Origin: Lactobacillus acidophilus
GTDB taxonomy: Bacteria; Bacillota; Bacilli; Lactobacillales; Lactobacillaceae
Direction: 5' to 3'
DNA length: 64,000 nt
NCBI RefSeq assembly: GCF_034298135.1
Contig: NZ_CP139575.1
Span: forward strand, 1,178,001 to 1,242,000
Shown in pieces: positions 46,297-55,809 of the stretch (within the stretch, counting starts at the first letter, position 1; the number at the start of each line of letters is the position of its first letter). Made by a program: the position numbers and the translations under genes. A model generated the notes under the pieces. The model did not search any database. It saw only the letters and a list, made by a program, of their open reading frames with translations, and was not told the origin of the DNA.

Positions 46297-47577
46297 CTAG
46301 ATAATTACCAAAGTAAAACTAAACCAACCATCTTTATTGCTGTATTCAATAAACATATTGCTATAACTATCATTAATTTCCTGAGCCGTAACTAATCCTA
46401 AGCCATAATGACCTTCCTTAGTAGTATAGCCTTTTTTATTGACTTGATTCATATCTACTTGTTGACACTTATTTTGAATCTTGAATTCTAATTCTCCAGG
46501 CTTTTCTTGGTAAAACATAACCTTAATCTCAGCATTTTCCTTTTTCATTGCCTGACTTGCTTCAATAGCGTTATCAAACACAATGCCAATTATTCTTAAT
46601 AGATCAAACAATTTGACCTGATCAGGCAAAGTTTCAATCTCCTTTTCGCATTCAAAAGAATACTTAACACCTAATTCACTTATCTTGTTCAATTTATTGA
46701 TGACTAAACTCTTTAATGCATTATTACGTAAATGATTTACATCTTTAAATCGCCACATACTCTCTTCATTAATTTGTTTACTTGAGTATTGTTCGAGCTC
46801 CTGGATTAGTTTTTGATCATTATTTACTACCGCCATAGTTCTTAAAGTAGACAGCAGATTGAGATAATCATGTTTAAACTTACGAACCCGATCTTCACTC
46901 TTTTCTAAACTATGTAAATAGACCTTTAAATTCTCTTGCTCTTGTCTTTTTAGTAATTTCTTTTGTATATTTACACTAGAAACGTAAACAGCAATGATAA
47001 AAATTGATTGAACTAGCATGATTAAAAAGAAAAGCGATTCTGAATGAGCACTAATCCCATATGTACACGTAAGATCCAAAATTAATGCACAAACATATAG
47101 GTAGATTACTAGCCAATCAGCTGTCTTATGATTTTCATCAATCAAAAAACGATGAATATACTGGCGGAACTTCATAAAAATAACGTAAAGACAAAGCAAT
47201 GTTATTGGTAGGCATAAAAGAGCAACATCAATTGGTAAAGTTGTTAATAAAAGTCCCCAAATTAAACTATTCAAAATTAAAACTGAACGAATCAAAGTAA
47301 TTGCGGCCAGTACTAGTAAACTACCTACTTTTCGACGGAAGTAATAATAATAGCTAAGAATAGTTAATGACGCCCAAAGAATACTGCTTAATCCTTGAGG
47401 AATATGCAACAAATCTGAAGAAGTTATCACGCCACAGAGTAAGATTTCTAGTCCGAATAAAATATCTTTCTTTTGAAAATTAGTATTGGTAATTGCATAA
47501 AAAAATGTCAGCTCGATAATAACTAAAACTATCTCACCTGAAATAAAGCCAAAATCATATGTAGTCACATAATCCAC
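46297..47577 (-). CDS. AgrC-like sensor histidine kinase (GHKL, HPK10 type)
   Basis: A 426-residue kinase with six to seven N-terminal membrane helices (residues 1-205), the layout of peptide-pheromone receptors. A linker coiled coil follows. The phosphoacceptor His236 is in RKFKHDYLNLLSTLR. The N box is IVFDNAIEAS and the G box is GHYGLGLVTAQEI. No pheromone precursor gene with a double-glycine leader is visible within several kb, so its signal is unknown. Upstream is a LytTR-type operator, suggesting autoactivation. Confidence 0.94.
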   Translation of the reverse strand: MDYVTTYDFGFISGEIVLVIIELTFFYAITNTNFQKKDILFGLEILLCGVITSSDLLHIPQGLSSILWASLTILSYYYYFRRKVGSLLVLAAITLIRSVLILNSLIWGLLLTTLPIDVALLCLPITLLCLYVIFMKFRQYIHRFLIDENHKTADWLVIYLYVCALILDLTCTYGISAHSESLFFLIMLVQSIFIIAVYVSSVNIQKKLLKRQEQENLKVYLHSLEKSEDRVRKFKHDYLNLLSTLRTMAVVNNDQKLIQELEQYSSKQINEESMWRFKDVNHLRNNALKSLVINKLNKISELGVKYSFECEKEIETLPDQVKLFDLLRIIGIVFDNAIEASQAMKKENAEIKVMFYQEKPGELEFKIQNKCQQVDMNQVNKKGYTTKEGHYGLGLVTAQEINDSYSNMFIEYSNKDGWFSFTLVII

Positions 47578-47640
47578 CTTTTTCTTTCCTGTCTTGTTTT
47601 ACTTTAGCATTTACATTCTTATTTGGTTCAAGAGATTCTT

Positions 47641-47668
47641 ATTCGGTTATTATCAATTCAAATTCGGT
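47641..47668 (-). promoter_or_regulatory. LytTR-type operator upstream of the kinase gene
   Basis: Minus-strand ACCGAAT direct repeats 21 bp apart; an extended -10 (TGCTAAAGT) begins 34 nt after the second repeat. No -35 consensus, as expected for an activator-dependent promoter. Confidence 0.78.
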
Positions 47669-47669
47669 A

Positions 47670-47700
47670 AAAAATAATCGGCATCAAAATGATACCGACT
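47670..47700 (-). terminator. Terminator of the patatin gene
   Basis: GTCGGTATCA pairs with TGATGCCGAT (two G-U), followed by TATTTTTT on the minus strand. It abuts the LytTR operator. Confidence 0.75.
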
Positions 47701-47707
47701 TCTTACA

Positions 47708-48556
47708 TTAGTCTTTCAAATATTCAACCAAATCTGGCAGAATTTCTTCTGCCTTTTTTCGTCCGATCTCATATACCCGTTTAATCTCTTCTTTATTTTG
47801 TTCAACAGTACCAATTTCTAGCGGATATGGCGGACGAATAATAAATGCATTCCCCTGATTTTCATCTTCTTCCATCTTATCTAAAACCGCATTATAATCT
47901 TCTGCTCTAGTAGCTAATTTCTTTAAAACAGCAGGATATTCACGTAGTACAATTTTTTCAATTGGATATAGCTTACTTTGCTTTTTACGATATTCTTTAG
48001 GTTGCGTTGTAATTACTACCCTTTTAGAAACACCGTTCTTTATCAAAAAATCATATGGAATAGAATCAGAAACTCCGCCGTCAAAATAATAATGGCCACC
48101 AATAGCAACAGGATGAGCAAAAAATGGAATTGAAGAGGATGCCCTAATCCACTCTAAATCTACATACCCAGCATCGTACAACTCATGATAAACAGGCTCT
48201 CCCGTTGCAGCATCAGTCGCTACACAACAGAATCGCATTGGATTAGCCATAAAAGTTTCTTTATCAAAAATATCTAACTTATCTGGCAAAATATGATAGC
48301 AAAAATTAGCAGCATACAAATTACCAGATCTACGCCATGACTTCCAACTTGCATAATAAGATTTACCTGCAAAACGTAAATTATAACGCAGAACTCGGCC
48401 AATTTGTTTGGATTTCAGATTAACGCCAAAAGCAGCTCCAGCGGAAACTCCAATTGCTACATCAAAATTAATCTTGTTTTCCATTAAGACATCGATCACA
48501 CCAGCGGTAAATAATCCACGCATTGCACCGCCTTCTAACACTAACCCAGTTTTCAT
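47708..48556 (-). CDS. Patatin-like phospholipase family protein
   Basis: A 282-residue serine lipase of the RssA/YlbK type. The oxyanion loop is EGGAMRGLF at residues 8-16. The nucleophile Ser38 is in GVSAG, and the catalytic Asp is in YYFDGGVSDSIPY. No signal peptide, so it is cytoplasmic. The ATG at 48556 has GGAGG 5 nt upstream; a TTG at 48568 precedes the ribosome site and is rejected. The phosphoketolase terminator lies just before it. Confidence 0.92.
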   Translation of the reverse strand: MKTGLVLEGGAMRGLFTAGVIDVLMENKINFDVAIGVSAGAAFGVNLKSKQIGRVLRYNLRFAGKSYYASWKSWRRSGNLYAANFCYHILPDKLDIFDKETFMANPMRFCCVATDAATGEPVYHELYDAGYVDLEWIRASSSIPFFAHPVAIGGHYYFDGGVSDSIPYDFLIKNGVSKRVVITTQPKEYRKKQSKLYPIEKIVLREYPAVLKKLATRAEDYNAVLDKMEEDENQGNAFIIRPPYPLEIGTVEQNKEEIKRVYEIGRKKAEEILPDLVEYLKD

Positions 48557-48569
48557 TTTTTCCTCCAAA

Positions 48570-48597
48570 AAAAGACCTATGTTTTTAGCATAGGTCT
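48570..48597 (-). terminator. Terminator of the phosphoketolase gene
   Basis: AGACCTATG / CATAGGTCT with a 7-nt loop; T7 follows on the minus strand and runs into the patatin ribosome site. Confidence 0.9.
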
Positions 48598-48617
48598 AAT
48601 TTATTCTTATTTACAAA

Positions 48618-51017
48618 TTACTTCAAGCCCTTCCACTTCCATTCAGTAACTTCTGGCATATCTTTACCATTATCACGAATGTATTGGTGGTGCTTTTCAA
48701 GCAAGTCATCCATATGACTGATAAAGTCAGCGTTCTTGCCCTTCAATTTATCAACACTTTCAACAGCATCTTTGGCAAGATCAAATCTGTCAAGGTGGTT
48801 CAAAACACGCATATCAAATGGGGTAGTAATATCACCGTTTTCTTCGTAGCAGTGAATATGTACATTATGACGGTTACGTGCAAACCAAATTGATTCCATC
48901 ATACTCTTGTAGCCGTGCCATGCAAAGATTACAGGAACGTCCTTTGGGAATAAGCGATCAAATTCTTCATCAGAAATACCATTCTTATTGTCCTTTGGTG
49001 ACATTAATTTCATCACATCAATTACGTTAATGTAGCGAATCTTAAGATCTGGGAACTTGTCATGCAAAATATCAATTGCTGCCAAAGTTTCAATTGTTGG
49101 TTCAGTTTCTGTTGAAGCAAAGACAATATCTGGTTTTACACCTTTATCAGTTGAAGCCCAATCAATGTAACTTAAACCTTTATCAACTAACTTTTGTGCT
49201 TCCTCAATTGAGAACCATTGTGGACGAGGTTGCTTTGAAGTTACTAAAACATTAATACATTCACGATCAGTAAATGCCTTGTTACCTACAGCAAGTAAAG
49301 TATTAGTATCTGATGGCAAGTATTCATGAACTAAATCTGGACGATTCTTTTCATATAAGTGAGTTAAAATGCCTGGATCTTGGTGAGTGTAACCATTGTG
49401 ATCTTGTTGGAATACTGTTGAAGTAGCAACAAAGTTAAGTGATGGATAATCATGACGCCAATATTGTTCTTTAGCTTTTCTAAGCCACTTCATATGTTGA
49501 GTAAGCATCGAATCTACTACACGACCAAATGCTTCGTAGGTTGCAAAGAAGCCGTGACGACCAGTTAAAACGTAGCCTTCAAGGAAGCCTTCGTCTTGGT
49601 GTTCTGATAATTGTGAATCGATAACGCGGCCACTTGGTGCCAAGTTTTCATCATTTGGTTCATGAACTTCAGGTTCCCATTGACGCTTTTGATCATCTAA
49701 AAGTTTAAATAAACGGTTTGATTTAGATTCATCAGGACCAAAGCCACGGAAAGTAGTTGGGTTAAGTTTAGCAACTTCGTTTAAATATTTAGCCCATTCA
49801 ACCATGTCTTGTGCTTCAACTGAACCTGGCTTGTCAAACTTAAGTGCAAAGTTGCGATAATCTGGTAGGTTCAATCGTTTAGGATCCTTACCACCATTAG
49901 TGATCGGATTCATTGCCATACGTTGATCACCCTTAGCAGTGTTTTCAGTAACAATTTCCTTTGGTGAACCATCTTCGTTGAATAATTCGTTTGGCTTATA
50001 ACTTTCAAGCCAATCAGTCAACATATCAACATGTTTCATATCGTATTGTGAGACAGGAATTGGAATTTGGTGTGCTCTAAATGAGTTTTCAATTGGATTG
50101 CCGTCAAGATCCTTCTTTGGACCGGTCCAGCCCTTTGGACATTGGAAGATAATCAATGGCCAATGTGGCAAAGTAGCATCATTATTTTCACGAGCATGCT
50201 TTTGAATAGCCTTAATTTCTTCAATTACTTCGTCCATGGTTTTAGCCATTTCTTCGTGGACTTGCATTGGATCCTTTTCACCGTCAAAGCGGCCACCCTT
50301 AAATACTGAAACAAAGTGCGGATCCCAACCCATGCCACGGAAGTATTCAGTTAATTCTTCATCGCTCATTCTTGAAACGATAGTTGGGTTAGAAATCTTG
50401 AAACCATTAATTTGAAGAATTGGTAAAACTGCACCATCCTTAATTGGATTAATAAACTTGTCACTGAACCAGCTAGCTGCAAGTGGACCAGTTTCTGCTT
50501 CACCATCACCAATTTCAACGGCAGCAATTACATCTGGATTGTCTAAAATAGCACCTACCCCATGTGAAAGTGCGTATCCTAATTCCCCACCTTCATGAAT
50601 AGAACCTGGAGTTTCAGGAGCAGCGTGAGAAGCTACACCACCTGGGAAACTAAAGCGCTTAAACAATTTAGCCATACCCTTTTCATCTTGGGTAATTTCT
50701 GGATAACGTTCAGTATATGAACCATCAAGATATGAATTTGAAACCATCACTTGGCCACCGTGACCTGAACCTTCAATATAGAACATATCCAAGTCATATT
50801 TTTTAAGCGCACGATTTAAGTGAGCATAAATAAAGTTTTGTGGAGCAATAGTACCCCAGTGACCGATTGGCTTAGGTTTTACATCTTCAGCTGTTAAAGG
50901 TTTCTTTAACAACGGATTTTTCATTAAAAATAATTGTCCAACTGACAAATAATTAGCTGCACGCCAATATGCGTCAACGCTCTTTAAGTAATCTTTAGAA
51001 TCGTAATTAACTGTCAT
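48618..51017 (-). CDS. xfp: Xylulose-5-phosphate/fructose-6-phosphate phosphoketolase
   Basis: A 799-residue thiamine-diphosphate enzyme splitting xylulose 5-phosphate (or fructose 6-phosphate) into acetyl phosphate and a smaller sugar phosphate. Signatures are [18 protein letters not shown], the [15 protein letters not shown] loop, [14 protein letters not shown] (TPP site) and [17 protein letters not shown]. Length is full. The start is ATG 51017, with AAAGGAG just upstream. It would take pentose phosphates from the ribose/nucleoside genes at 59-64 kb. A DeoR-type regulator is divergent. Confidence 0.96.
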   Translation of the reverse strand: MTVNYDSKDYLKSVDAYWRAANYLSVGQLFLMKNPLLKKPLTAEDVKPKPIGHWGTIAPQNFIYAHLNRALKKYDLDMFYIEGSGHGGQVMVSNSYLDGSYTERYPEITQDEKGMAKLFKRFSFPGGVASHAAPETPGSIHEGGELGYALSHGVGAILDNPDVIAAVEIGDGEAETGPLAASWFSDKFINPIKDGAVLPILQINGFKISNPTIVSRMSDEELTEYFRGMGWDPHFVSVFKGGRFDGEKDPMQVHEEMAKTMDEVIEEIKAIQKHARENNDATLPHWPLIIFQCPKGWTGPKKDLDGNPIENSFRAHQIPIPVSQYDMKHVDMLTDWLESYKPNELFNEDGSPKEIVTENTAKGDQRMAMNPITNGGKDPKRLNLPDYRNFALKFDKPGSVEAQDMVEWAKYLNEVAKLNPTTFRGFGPDESKSNRLFKLLDDQKRQWEPEVHEPNDENLAPSGRVIDSQLSEHQDEGFLEGYVLTGRHGFFATYEAFGRVVDSMLTQHMKWLRKAKEQYWRHDYPSLNFVATSTVFQQDHNGYTHQDPGILTHLYEKNRPDLVHEYLPSDTNTLLAVGNKAFTDRECINVLVTSKQPRPQWFSIEEAQKLVDKGLSYIDWASTDKGVKPDIVFASTETEPTIETLAAIDILHDKFPDLKIRYINVIDVMKLMSPKDNKNGISDEEFDRLFPKDVPVIFAWHGYKSMMESIWFARNRHNVHIHCYEENGDITTPFDMRVLNHLDRFDLAKDAVESVDKLKGKNADFISHMDDLLEKHHQYIRDNGKDMPEVTEWKWKGLK

Positions 51018-51207
51018 TTTTTCTCCTTTGAGCACACTAACAATTACTCTTTACTTATCTTTTTCTTTATACTCTTATAATACCAATTTTAAAATAAATA
51101 TCAACTATTTTATAAATTGGACCCTACCATTCAAATGAGGCTTTATTTTAAATCAATATGTCTAAAAGCTTGAAGCAGCAACATTTATGTTTTTTAATAT
51201 AAGTGTT

Positions 51208-51262
51208 TCAGCATTTATATGCTGATAAATACTGATAAATAAATATAAAACGCTGAATAAAT
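51208..51262. promoter_or_regulatory. Repeat cluster between xfp and deoR, probable operator
   Basis: TCAGCAT-TTAT-ATGCTGA (51208-51225) is an inverted repeat. It runs into direct copies of CTGATAAAT (from 51222 and 51232) and a looser CGCTGAATAAAT near 51251. Likely bound by the adjacent DeoR regulator. Confidence 0.6.
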
Positions 51263-51310
51263 AATTACTTTTTTATTTGATCATGATAATTTACTTACTG
51301 GAGATACGAA

Positions 51311-52075
51311 ATGATTCAAGAAGAACGATTAATACAAATTAAGCATTTGCTCAAAAAAGAGCATCAAGTATCAACTAAAGAAATTGCCCAAAAATTTGGT
51401 GTATCGTTTGATACTGCCCGCCGAGATGTAATCCATCTGACCACAACAGGCCAAGCTGTAAGAATACATGGCGGTATGATGGAAATTAATCAAAATGACG
51501 TACCTAATTTTTTAGCTAGAAATCAAGTTCAGTCTCCTGTGAAATTGAAAATGGCCCAAATGGCAAAAAGATTCGTCCATCCAGGCCAATGCGATTTTAT
51601 AGGTCCTTCTACCATTCTCAAGCAGCTCTGCCCAATGCTTAATGGTATAAATATGCAAATAGTAACCAACTCAATTGACAATGCTCTGAGCTTACTTACT
51701 ACCGAATTTCCTTCTGTTAGATTATTGGGCGGTATGATTAATAAGCAACAACGTTATATTTATTCTGAAACTACACTTGAAACTATCAGGAGAATTCGTT
51801 TTAATACTGCTTTTATAGGTGGTTCTAAAGTTGATACTGATGGTGTTTATACAACTTCAATGGCAGATGCCGAAGTTGTACGTGCAGCAATCAATCGAGC
51901 CAATCAAATTGTATTAGTTGCTGAAAAGTATAAATTCACGAATCAAATTACTTCTCCATATATGTCAATTCCGTTGGATAAAGTTGATGTCTTAATCACT
52001 GACGCACCTTTATCTGATGAAATTAAACAGCATTTTAATTCTAAAGCACAAATTATCCCAGTTCTAAAGGAGTGA
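51311..52075 (+). CDS. DeoR/GlpR-family transcriptional regulator
   Basis: A 254-residue repressor. The DeoR HTH is QEERLIQIKHLLKKEHQVSTKEIAQKFGVSFDTARRDVIHL at residues 2-43. The C-terminal sensor domain carries TNSIDNALSL, RLLGGMIN and FIGGSKVD. DeoR proteins usually sense phosphorylated sugars. Being divergent from xfp and next to a repeat cluster, it may control phosphoketolase. It is followed in the same transcript by an immunity-like gene. Confidence 0.92.
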   Translation: MIQEERLIQIKHLLKKEHQVSTKEIAQKFGVSFDTARRDVIHLTTTGQAVRIHGGMMEINQNDVPNFLARNQVQSPVKLKMAQMAKRFVHPGQCDFIGPSTILKQLCPMLNGINMQIVTNSIDNALSLLTTEFPSVRLLGGMINKQQRYIYSETTLETIRRIRFNTAFIGGSKVDTDGVYTTSMADAEVVRAAINRANQIVLVAEKYKFTNQITSPYMSIPLDKVDVLITDAPLSDEIKQHFNSKAQIIPVLKE

Positions 52076-52080
52076 TTATT

Positions 52081-52437
52081 ATGTTCAGCCTTTTTAAATC
52101 ACATACAACTAATGAAAAAGAAGTATATCAAGAACTTAAAGAATTCTATGATAGCTTTTTCAGTGATATTTACAATGAAATGAATATCGATCGTTACCGT
52201 CAAATCAGAGATGTAATTGGTCTCGTTATCAATAAGTTCGATGAAAACGATCATCCCCTTGAATATACGAGTAAATTAGTAATGTACATTCAAGCCAGAG
52301 TTGCAATGAGTCATTTACACCTTACTGATGAACAAGTAAAAATTATGAGAAAGTTAACAGAATCTACAAAATATATAAATCTTTCTTATGTTTATCTGAG
52401 TCCAATTGATTCAGCAGAACAATTTGTTAAGATTTAA
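52081..52437 (+). CDS. Probable bacteriocin immunity protein (enterocin A immunity-like)
   Basis: A 118-residue, four-helix soluble protein. The helices ELKEFYDSFFSDIYNE, RQIRDVIGLVINKFD, YTSKLVMYIQARVAMSHLHLTDEQVKIMRKL and the C-terminal LSYVYLSP resemble class IIa immunity proteins, which protect the mannose PTS target from pediocin-like bacteriocins. No bacteriocin gene is near. The ATG 52081 is set by AAAGGAG in the end of deoR; the GTG at 52072 is less likely. The family call is by eye. Confidence 0.65.
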   Translation: MFSLFKSHTTNEKEVYQELKEFYDSFFSDIYNEMNIDRYRQIRDVIGLVINKFDENDHPLEYTSKLVMYIQARVAMSHLHLTDEQVKIMRKLTESTKYINLSYVYLSPIDSAEQFVKI

Positions 52438-52503
52438 TGTGCTAGACCTGCTCTAGATCAAAAAAATGAATCCAAACACTACTGGAGTAGATCCGCTTAA
52501 ATA

Positions 52504-52541
52504 AAAAAATCGAAATTCTTACTTGGATTTCGATTTTTTTA
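52504..52541. terminator. Bidirectional terminator between the immunity and ABC genes
   Basis: AAAATCGAAAT / ATTTCGATTTT stem flanked by A and T runs. Confidence 0.85.
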
Positions 52542-54298
52542 TTACTTCTTAAATTGATTATGAACATATTGTGCATAAAGCGGTGTTGACTTGATTAATT
52601 CTTCATGAGTTCCAGAGCCTGAAACTGTTCCGTGATCAATAAAGTAAATACAATCGGCATCAACAATTGTACTCAATCTGTGCGCAATAACTAGAGTAGT
52701 TCTATCCTTCATTAAGGTATTCAATGCTTTTTGTACCATTGCTTCAGATTCTGAATCAAGGCTAGCAGTTGCTTCATCAAGCATTAAAATCTTTGGATCA
52801 CGTAAAAATGCACGCGCAATTGCGATTCTTTGCCTTTGACCTCCAGACAATTTAATTCCACGTTCACCAATTTGCGTATCAAGTCCATCATCCATTTCTT
52901 TTACAAATTGATCAGCATATGCCATTTTCAAAACACGCCATAGCTCGGCCTCGGTAACATCTTTATTCAATCCATAAACTAAATTTTCACGAATTGTGCC
53001 AGGCATTACCGCAGAATTTTGCCCTACCAAGCCAATTTGCTTACGCCAATCACTTAAATCAATATCATCAATTTCAGTATTACCAATTACAATTTTGCCA
53101 GAAGTTGGCTGATAAAATTGTTCAATTAATGAAAAGATAGTCGATTTACCACCACCAGATGGTCCAGCAAAAGCTACAACAGTATTAGGTTCTGCCTTTA
53201 GATTAACGTTATGAAGAATTGGCTTATCTTTTTCATATTCAAAACTAACATCTTCAAATTTTAAAGTCTTATCAGCAATATCTATCTTCTTTTTGTCAGT
53301 CTTTGTTTCCTCATCTTCTTGCAAAATCTGGTTGATTCTTTCTGTTGAACCACTAGTTTGGGAAAGGCGATTAAAGAATTGACTAATAATAATTACTGGA
53401 GACATTATTTGGAAAAGATACATTAAGAAAGAAACTAATGCACCCATGGTCATTGAACCATTCATTACTCGAATTGCGCCATAACCTAAAATACCCAAGA
53501 ACATGATCATCATTAACATGTTAGTAATAGGTGAAGTAAGTGAACTAATCCAAGCTTCTTTTACACCAATTCCATAAAGATTATCGATACGGTGATTACC
53601 ATCTCTTAGTTCTTTTTTTCACCAGTAGATGATTTAACCAAACGAATTTCGCTTAAAACACTGGTTGAATCGCTTGAAAAATTAGCCAACTCATCTTGCC
53701 GTTTACGCCCAATACTACGCGACTTTTGCATAATTGGGATAACAGCTAAGACGATTAATGGTACACCAATAAACATTAATAATGTCATCTGCCAATCCAT
53801 TGCCATCATAATAATCAATGCACCAAAAAATTGTAAAATTGAAGTCATTGCATTAGGCAAGGTTGAAGCAAGTAATTCTTTAACCTGTGAAGTATCATTT
53901 ACTAAACGCGAACTTATCTCACCAGTTTTAGTATTATCAAAATATGAAACAGGCATATTGAGCAATTTTTGCCATAATTTTTTGCGCAGTTTAGCAACAA
54001 CATCTTCACCAAAAATACCTAAAATAAGTCCTGATAGTGCACTAATAACTAATCCACCAATAAAAATAACAATCGTTAAAATAATCAAATTAGGACTCAA
54101 ATTTTTAAAGCCATTAATTAAACGCTGTGCTAGTTGAGGAACAAATAAATTAGCAGCTGTAGCAATAAATCCCAAAATTGTTCCAATAATTAGTTTGGAA
54201 TAATGTGGTTTTAAACTATTAATTAATTTGAAAAAGCTGCTAAATTTAAACTTATTCGCTTTAGCACCATTATCTATAGAAATATCTTCATGGTTCAT
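52542..54298 (-). pseudogene. Multidrug-type ABC exporter, split by a frameshift at an A_AAA_AAG tract
   Basis: A half-transporter (membrane domain plus ATPase) in two frames. The first part, from ATG 54298 (GGGAGGG upstream), ends IRLVKSSTGEKKN-stop at 53606. The second frame continues ELRDGNHRIDNLYGIGV into the ATPase with FAGPSGGGKSTIF, LSGGQRQRIA and ILMLDEAT, ending at 52542. The joint is GAA AAA AAG AAC TAA. One extra A, or a -1 ribosomal slip on A_AAA_AAG, restores a 585-residue BmrA/LmrA-like protein. It lies downstream of a MarR gene and three operator copies. Confidence 0.85.
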
Positions 54299-54319
54299 GG
54301 TATACCCTCCCAATTAAAT

Positions 54320-54382
54320 AGTTAAGTATCTAACTTTTTAATCATTTAAACACTTAGGTATCTAATAGTCAAGTATCTAATT
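54320..54382. promoter_or_regulatory. Three MarR operator-like sites before the ABC exporter
   Basis: AGTTAAGTATCTAACT (54320), ACTTAGGTATCTAAT (54352) and AGTCAAGTATCTAATT (54367) are variants of one site that also occurs in the marR promoter. The last overlaps the marR stop. Confidence 0.72.
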
Positions 54383-54817
54383 TTTACTATCAAGACTTTG
54401 GATAACGTTTTCCAAACTAGTAAGCAAATTATCAATATCTTTCTCATCTAATCTATCAACAATTTGCTGGTTTAAACGATTCATTTGATCCTCGATATCT
54501 TGGGCAATTTCTTCACCTTTTTTAGTTAAATAAATTCGTTTATTCCTGGCAGACTTAGGATCAATTTTTCGTTCAATTAATCCATCACGCTCTAAATTTT
54601 TCACCATATTCGTAACCGAAGCATTACGTAAATGAAAGAAATCACTAAGTTCACGCTGAATTAAACCCGGATGCTTTTTAATATAAGCTAATGTATGGGC
54701 TTGTTGCGGTGTAACTTGTAGAATGGAGATTTGTTGCATAATGAAACGCTGTGTTTGAATCATGTAAAGCCGAAGCAAGCGATTTACTTCAGCAAATTTT
54801 TCTTTTTTTGTTGGCAT
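54377..54817 (-). CDS. MarR-family transcriptional regulator
   Basis: A 146-residue winged-helix repressor. The DNA-binding core is HPGLIQRELSDFFHLRNASVTNMVKNLERDGLIERKIDPKSARNKRIYLT (about residues 53-102), with dimerisation helices at both ends. It is upstream of, and co-directional with, the broken ABC exporter. Repeats in both promoter regions suggest autoregulation and drug-inducible export. Confidence 0.94.
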   Translation of the reverse strand: MPTKKEKFAEVNRLLRLYMIQTQRFIMQQISILQVTPQQAHTLAYIKKHPGLIQRELSDFFHLRNASVTNMVKNLERDGLIERKIDPKSARNKRIYLTKKGEEIAQDIEDQMNRLNQQIVDRLDEKDIDNLLTSLENVIQSLDSKN

Positions 54818-54850
54818 AGTATTCCTCTTTTCGTTTTTATTAATTATAAC

Positions 54851-54866
54851 AGTTAGATAGCTAAGT
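54851..54866. promoter_or_regulatory. MarR operator-like site in the marR promoter
   Basis: AGTTAGATAGCTAAGT, related to the three sites downstream. It lies between two minus-strand TATAAT-like boxes. Confidence 0.65.
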
Positions 54867-54946
54867 ATTATAATTGTTAGCGCTTAATTTTTAGCTTATA
54901 ATAGAATATTGAAAAGATATAGATTTTTAAAAAGGACAAATAATAT

Positions 54947-55765
54947 ATGAGTAAATTACCCTTTAAAGTTGTTGCTGTCGATATGGACGGCACTTTTATG
55001 CGTAACGATCAAACCTTTGATCATCAAAGATTTAATCGTATTTTGAATCAATTACGAGCAGACGGCGCTCACTTTATCGTTTCAAGTGGTCGACCTTACA
55101 CTAGATTGCGAGAAGACTTTGCAGGATTTTTAACTAGAATTGATATGATTGCAGATAATGGGTCATTACTCCTCAAGGATAATGAAATTATCAGTAGCCA
55201 CCTGCTTACTTATCAAACTACTGTTGATCTAATCAAATTTGTGCAAAAGCATTATCCTGAAAGCTCAGTTATCGTCACCGGGGTATATCATTCATATACC
55301 ACCATTGATGCATCCCCTGACTTTAAGAAAAAAATGAGCTTTTACTATCCAGAAAGCATTGAAGTCAACGATCTCTTAGCGGCAGTCACACCTGATGATC
55401 AAATTACAAAAATCACTTTAAGTTACCGAAAAGACTTTTCGGCGGAACTTGAAAAAGAATTTAACAAACACCACACTGAAAAAATTCACTGTACTTCAAG
55501 TGGTTTCGGCTTGCTTGATATTGTGCCATACAGCGTTAATAAAGGTAGTGCTTTACAATACTTCCTACGCTACTTTGACGCTAAGCCTAGCGAATTAATT
55601 GCCTTTGGCGATGGAATGAATGATAAAGAAATGCTAGAGCTGGCTGGCTACAGCTACGCAATGGAAAATGCTGAGCCTGCACTCAAAAAAATAGCTAAAT
55701 ATGAAGCCCCTTCTAATAACACCGATGGCGTTTTGGAAGTGCTAGATAGTTACTTGAATAAATAA
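54947..55765 (+). CDS. HAD-family phosphatase, Cof type
   Basis: A 272-residue Cof-like phosphatase: DMDGTFM (D12, D14), SSGRPYTRL, and FGDGMNDKEMLELAG. A second member of the family, distinct from the PTS-linked one at 43 kb. AAAGGAC precedes the ATG. Divergent from marR. The substrate is unknown. Confidence 0.92.
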   Translation: MSKLPFKVVAVDMDGTFMRNDQTFDHQRFNRILNQLRADGAHFIVSSGRPYTRLREDFAGFLTRIDMIADNGSLLLKDNEIISSHLLTYQTTVDLIKFVQKHYPESSVIVTGVYHSYTTIDASPDFKKKMSFYYPESIEVNDLLAAVTPDDQITKITLSYRKDFSAELEKEFNKHHTEKIHCTSSGFGLLDIVPYSVNKGSALQYFLRYFDAKPSELIAFGDGMNDKEMLELAGYSYAMENAEPALKKIAKYEAPSNNTDGVLEVLDSYLNK

Positions 55766-55802
55766 AAAAAGTTGAGCGAAAAACTCAACTTTTTATTTAC
55801 CC
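55764..55802. terminator. Bidirectional terminator, copy A of a duplicated hairpin
   Basis: AAAAAGTTGAG / CTCAACTTTTT with a 7-nt loop, followed by ATTTACCC. Nearly the same hairpin and flank recur at 58380. Confidence 0.9.
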
Positions 55803-55809
55803 TTAATTT

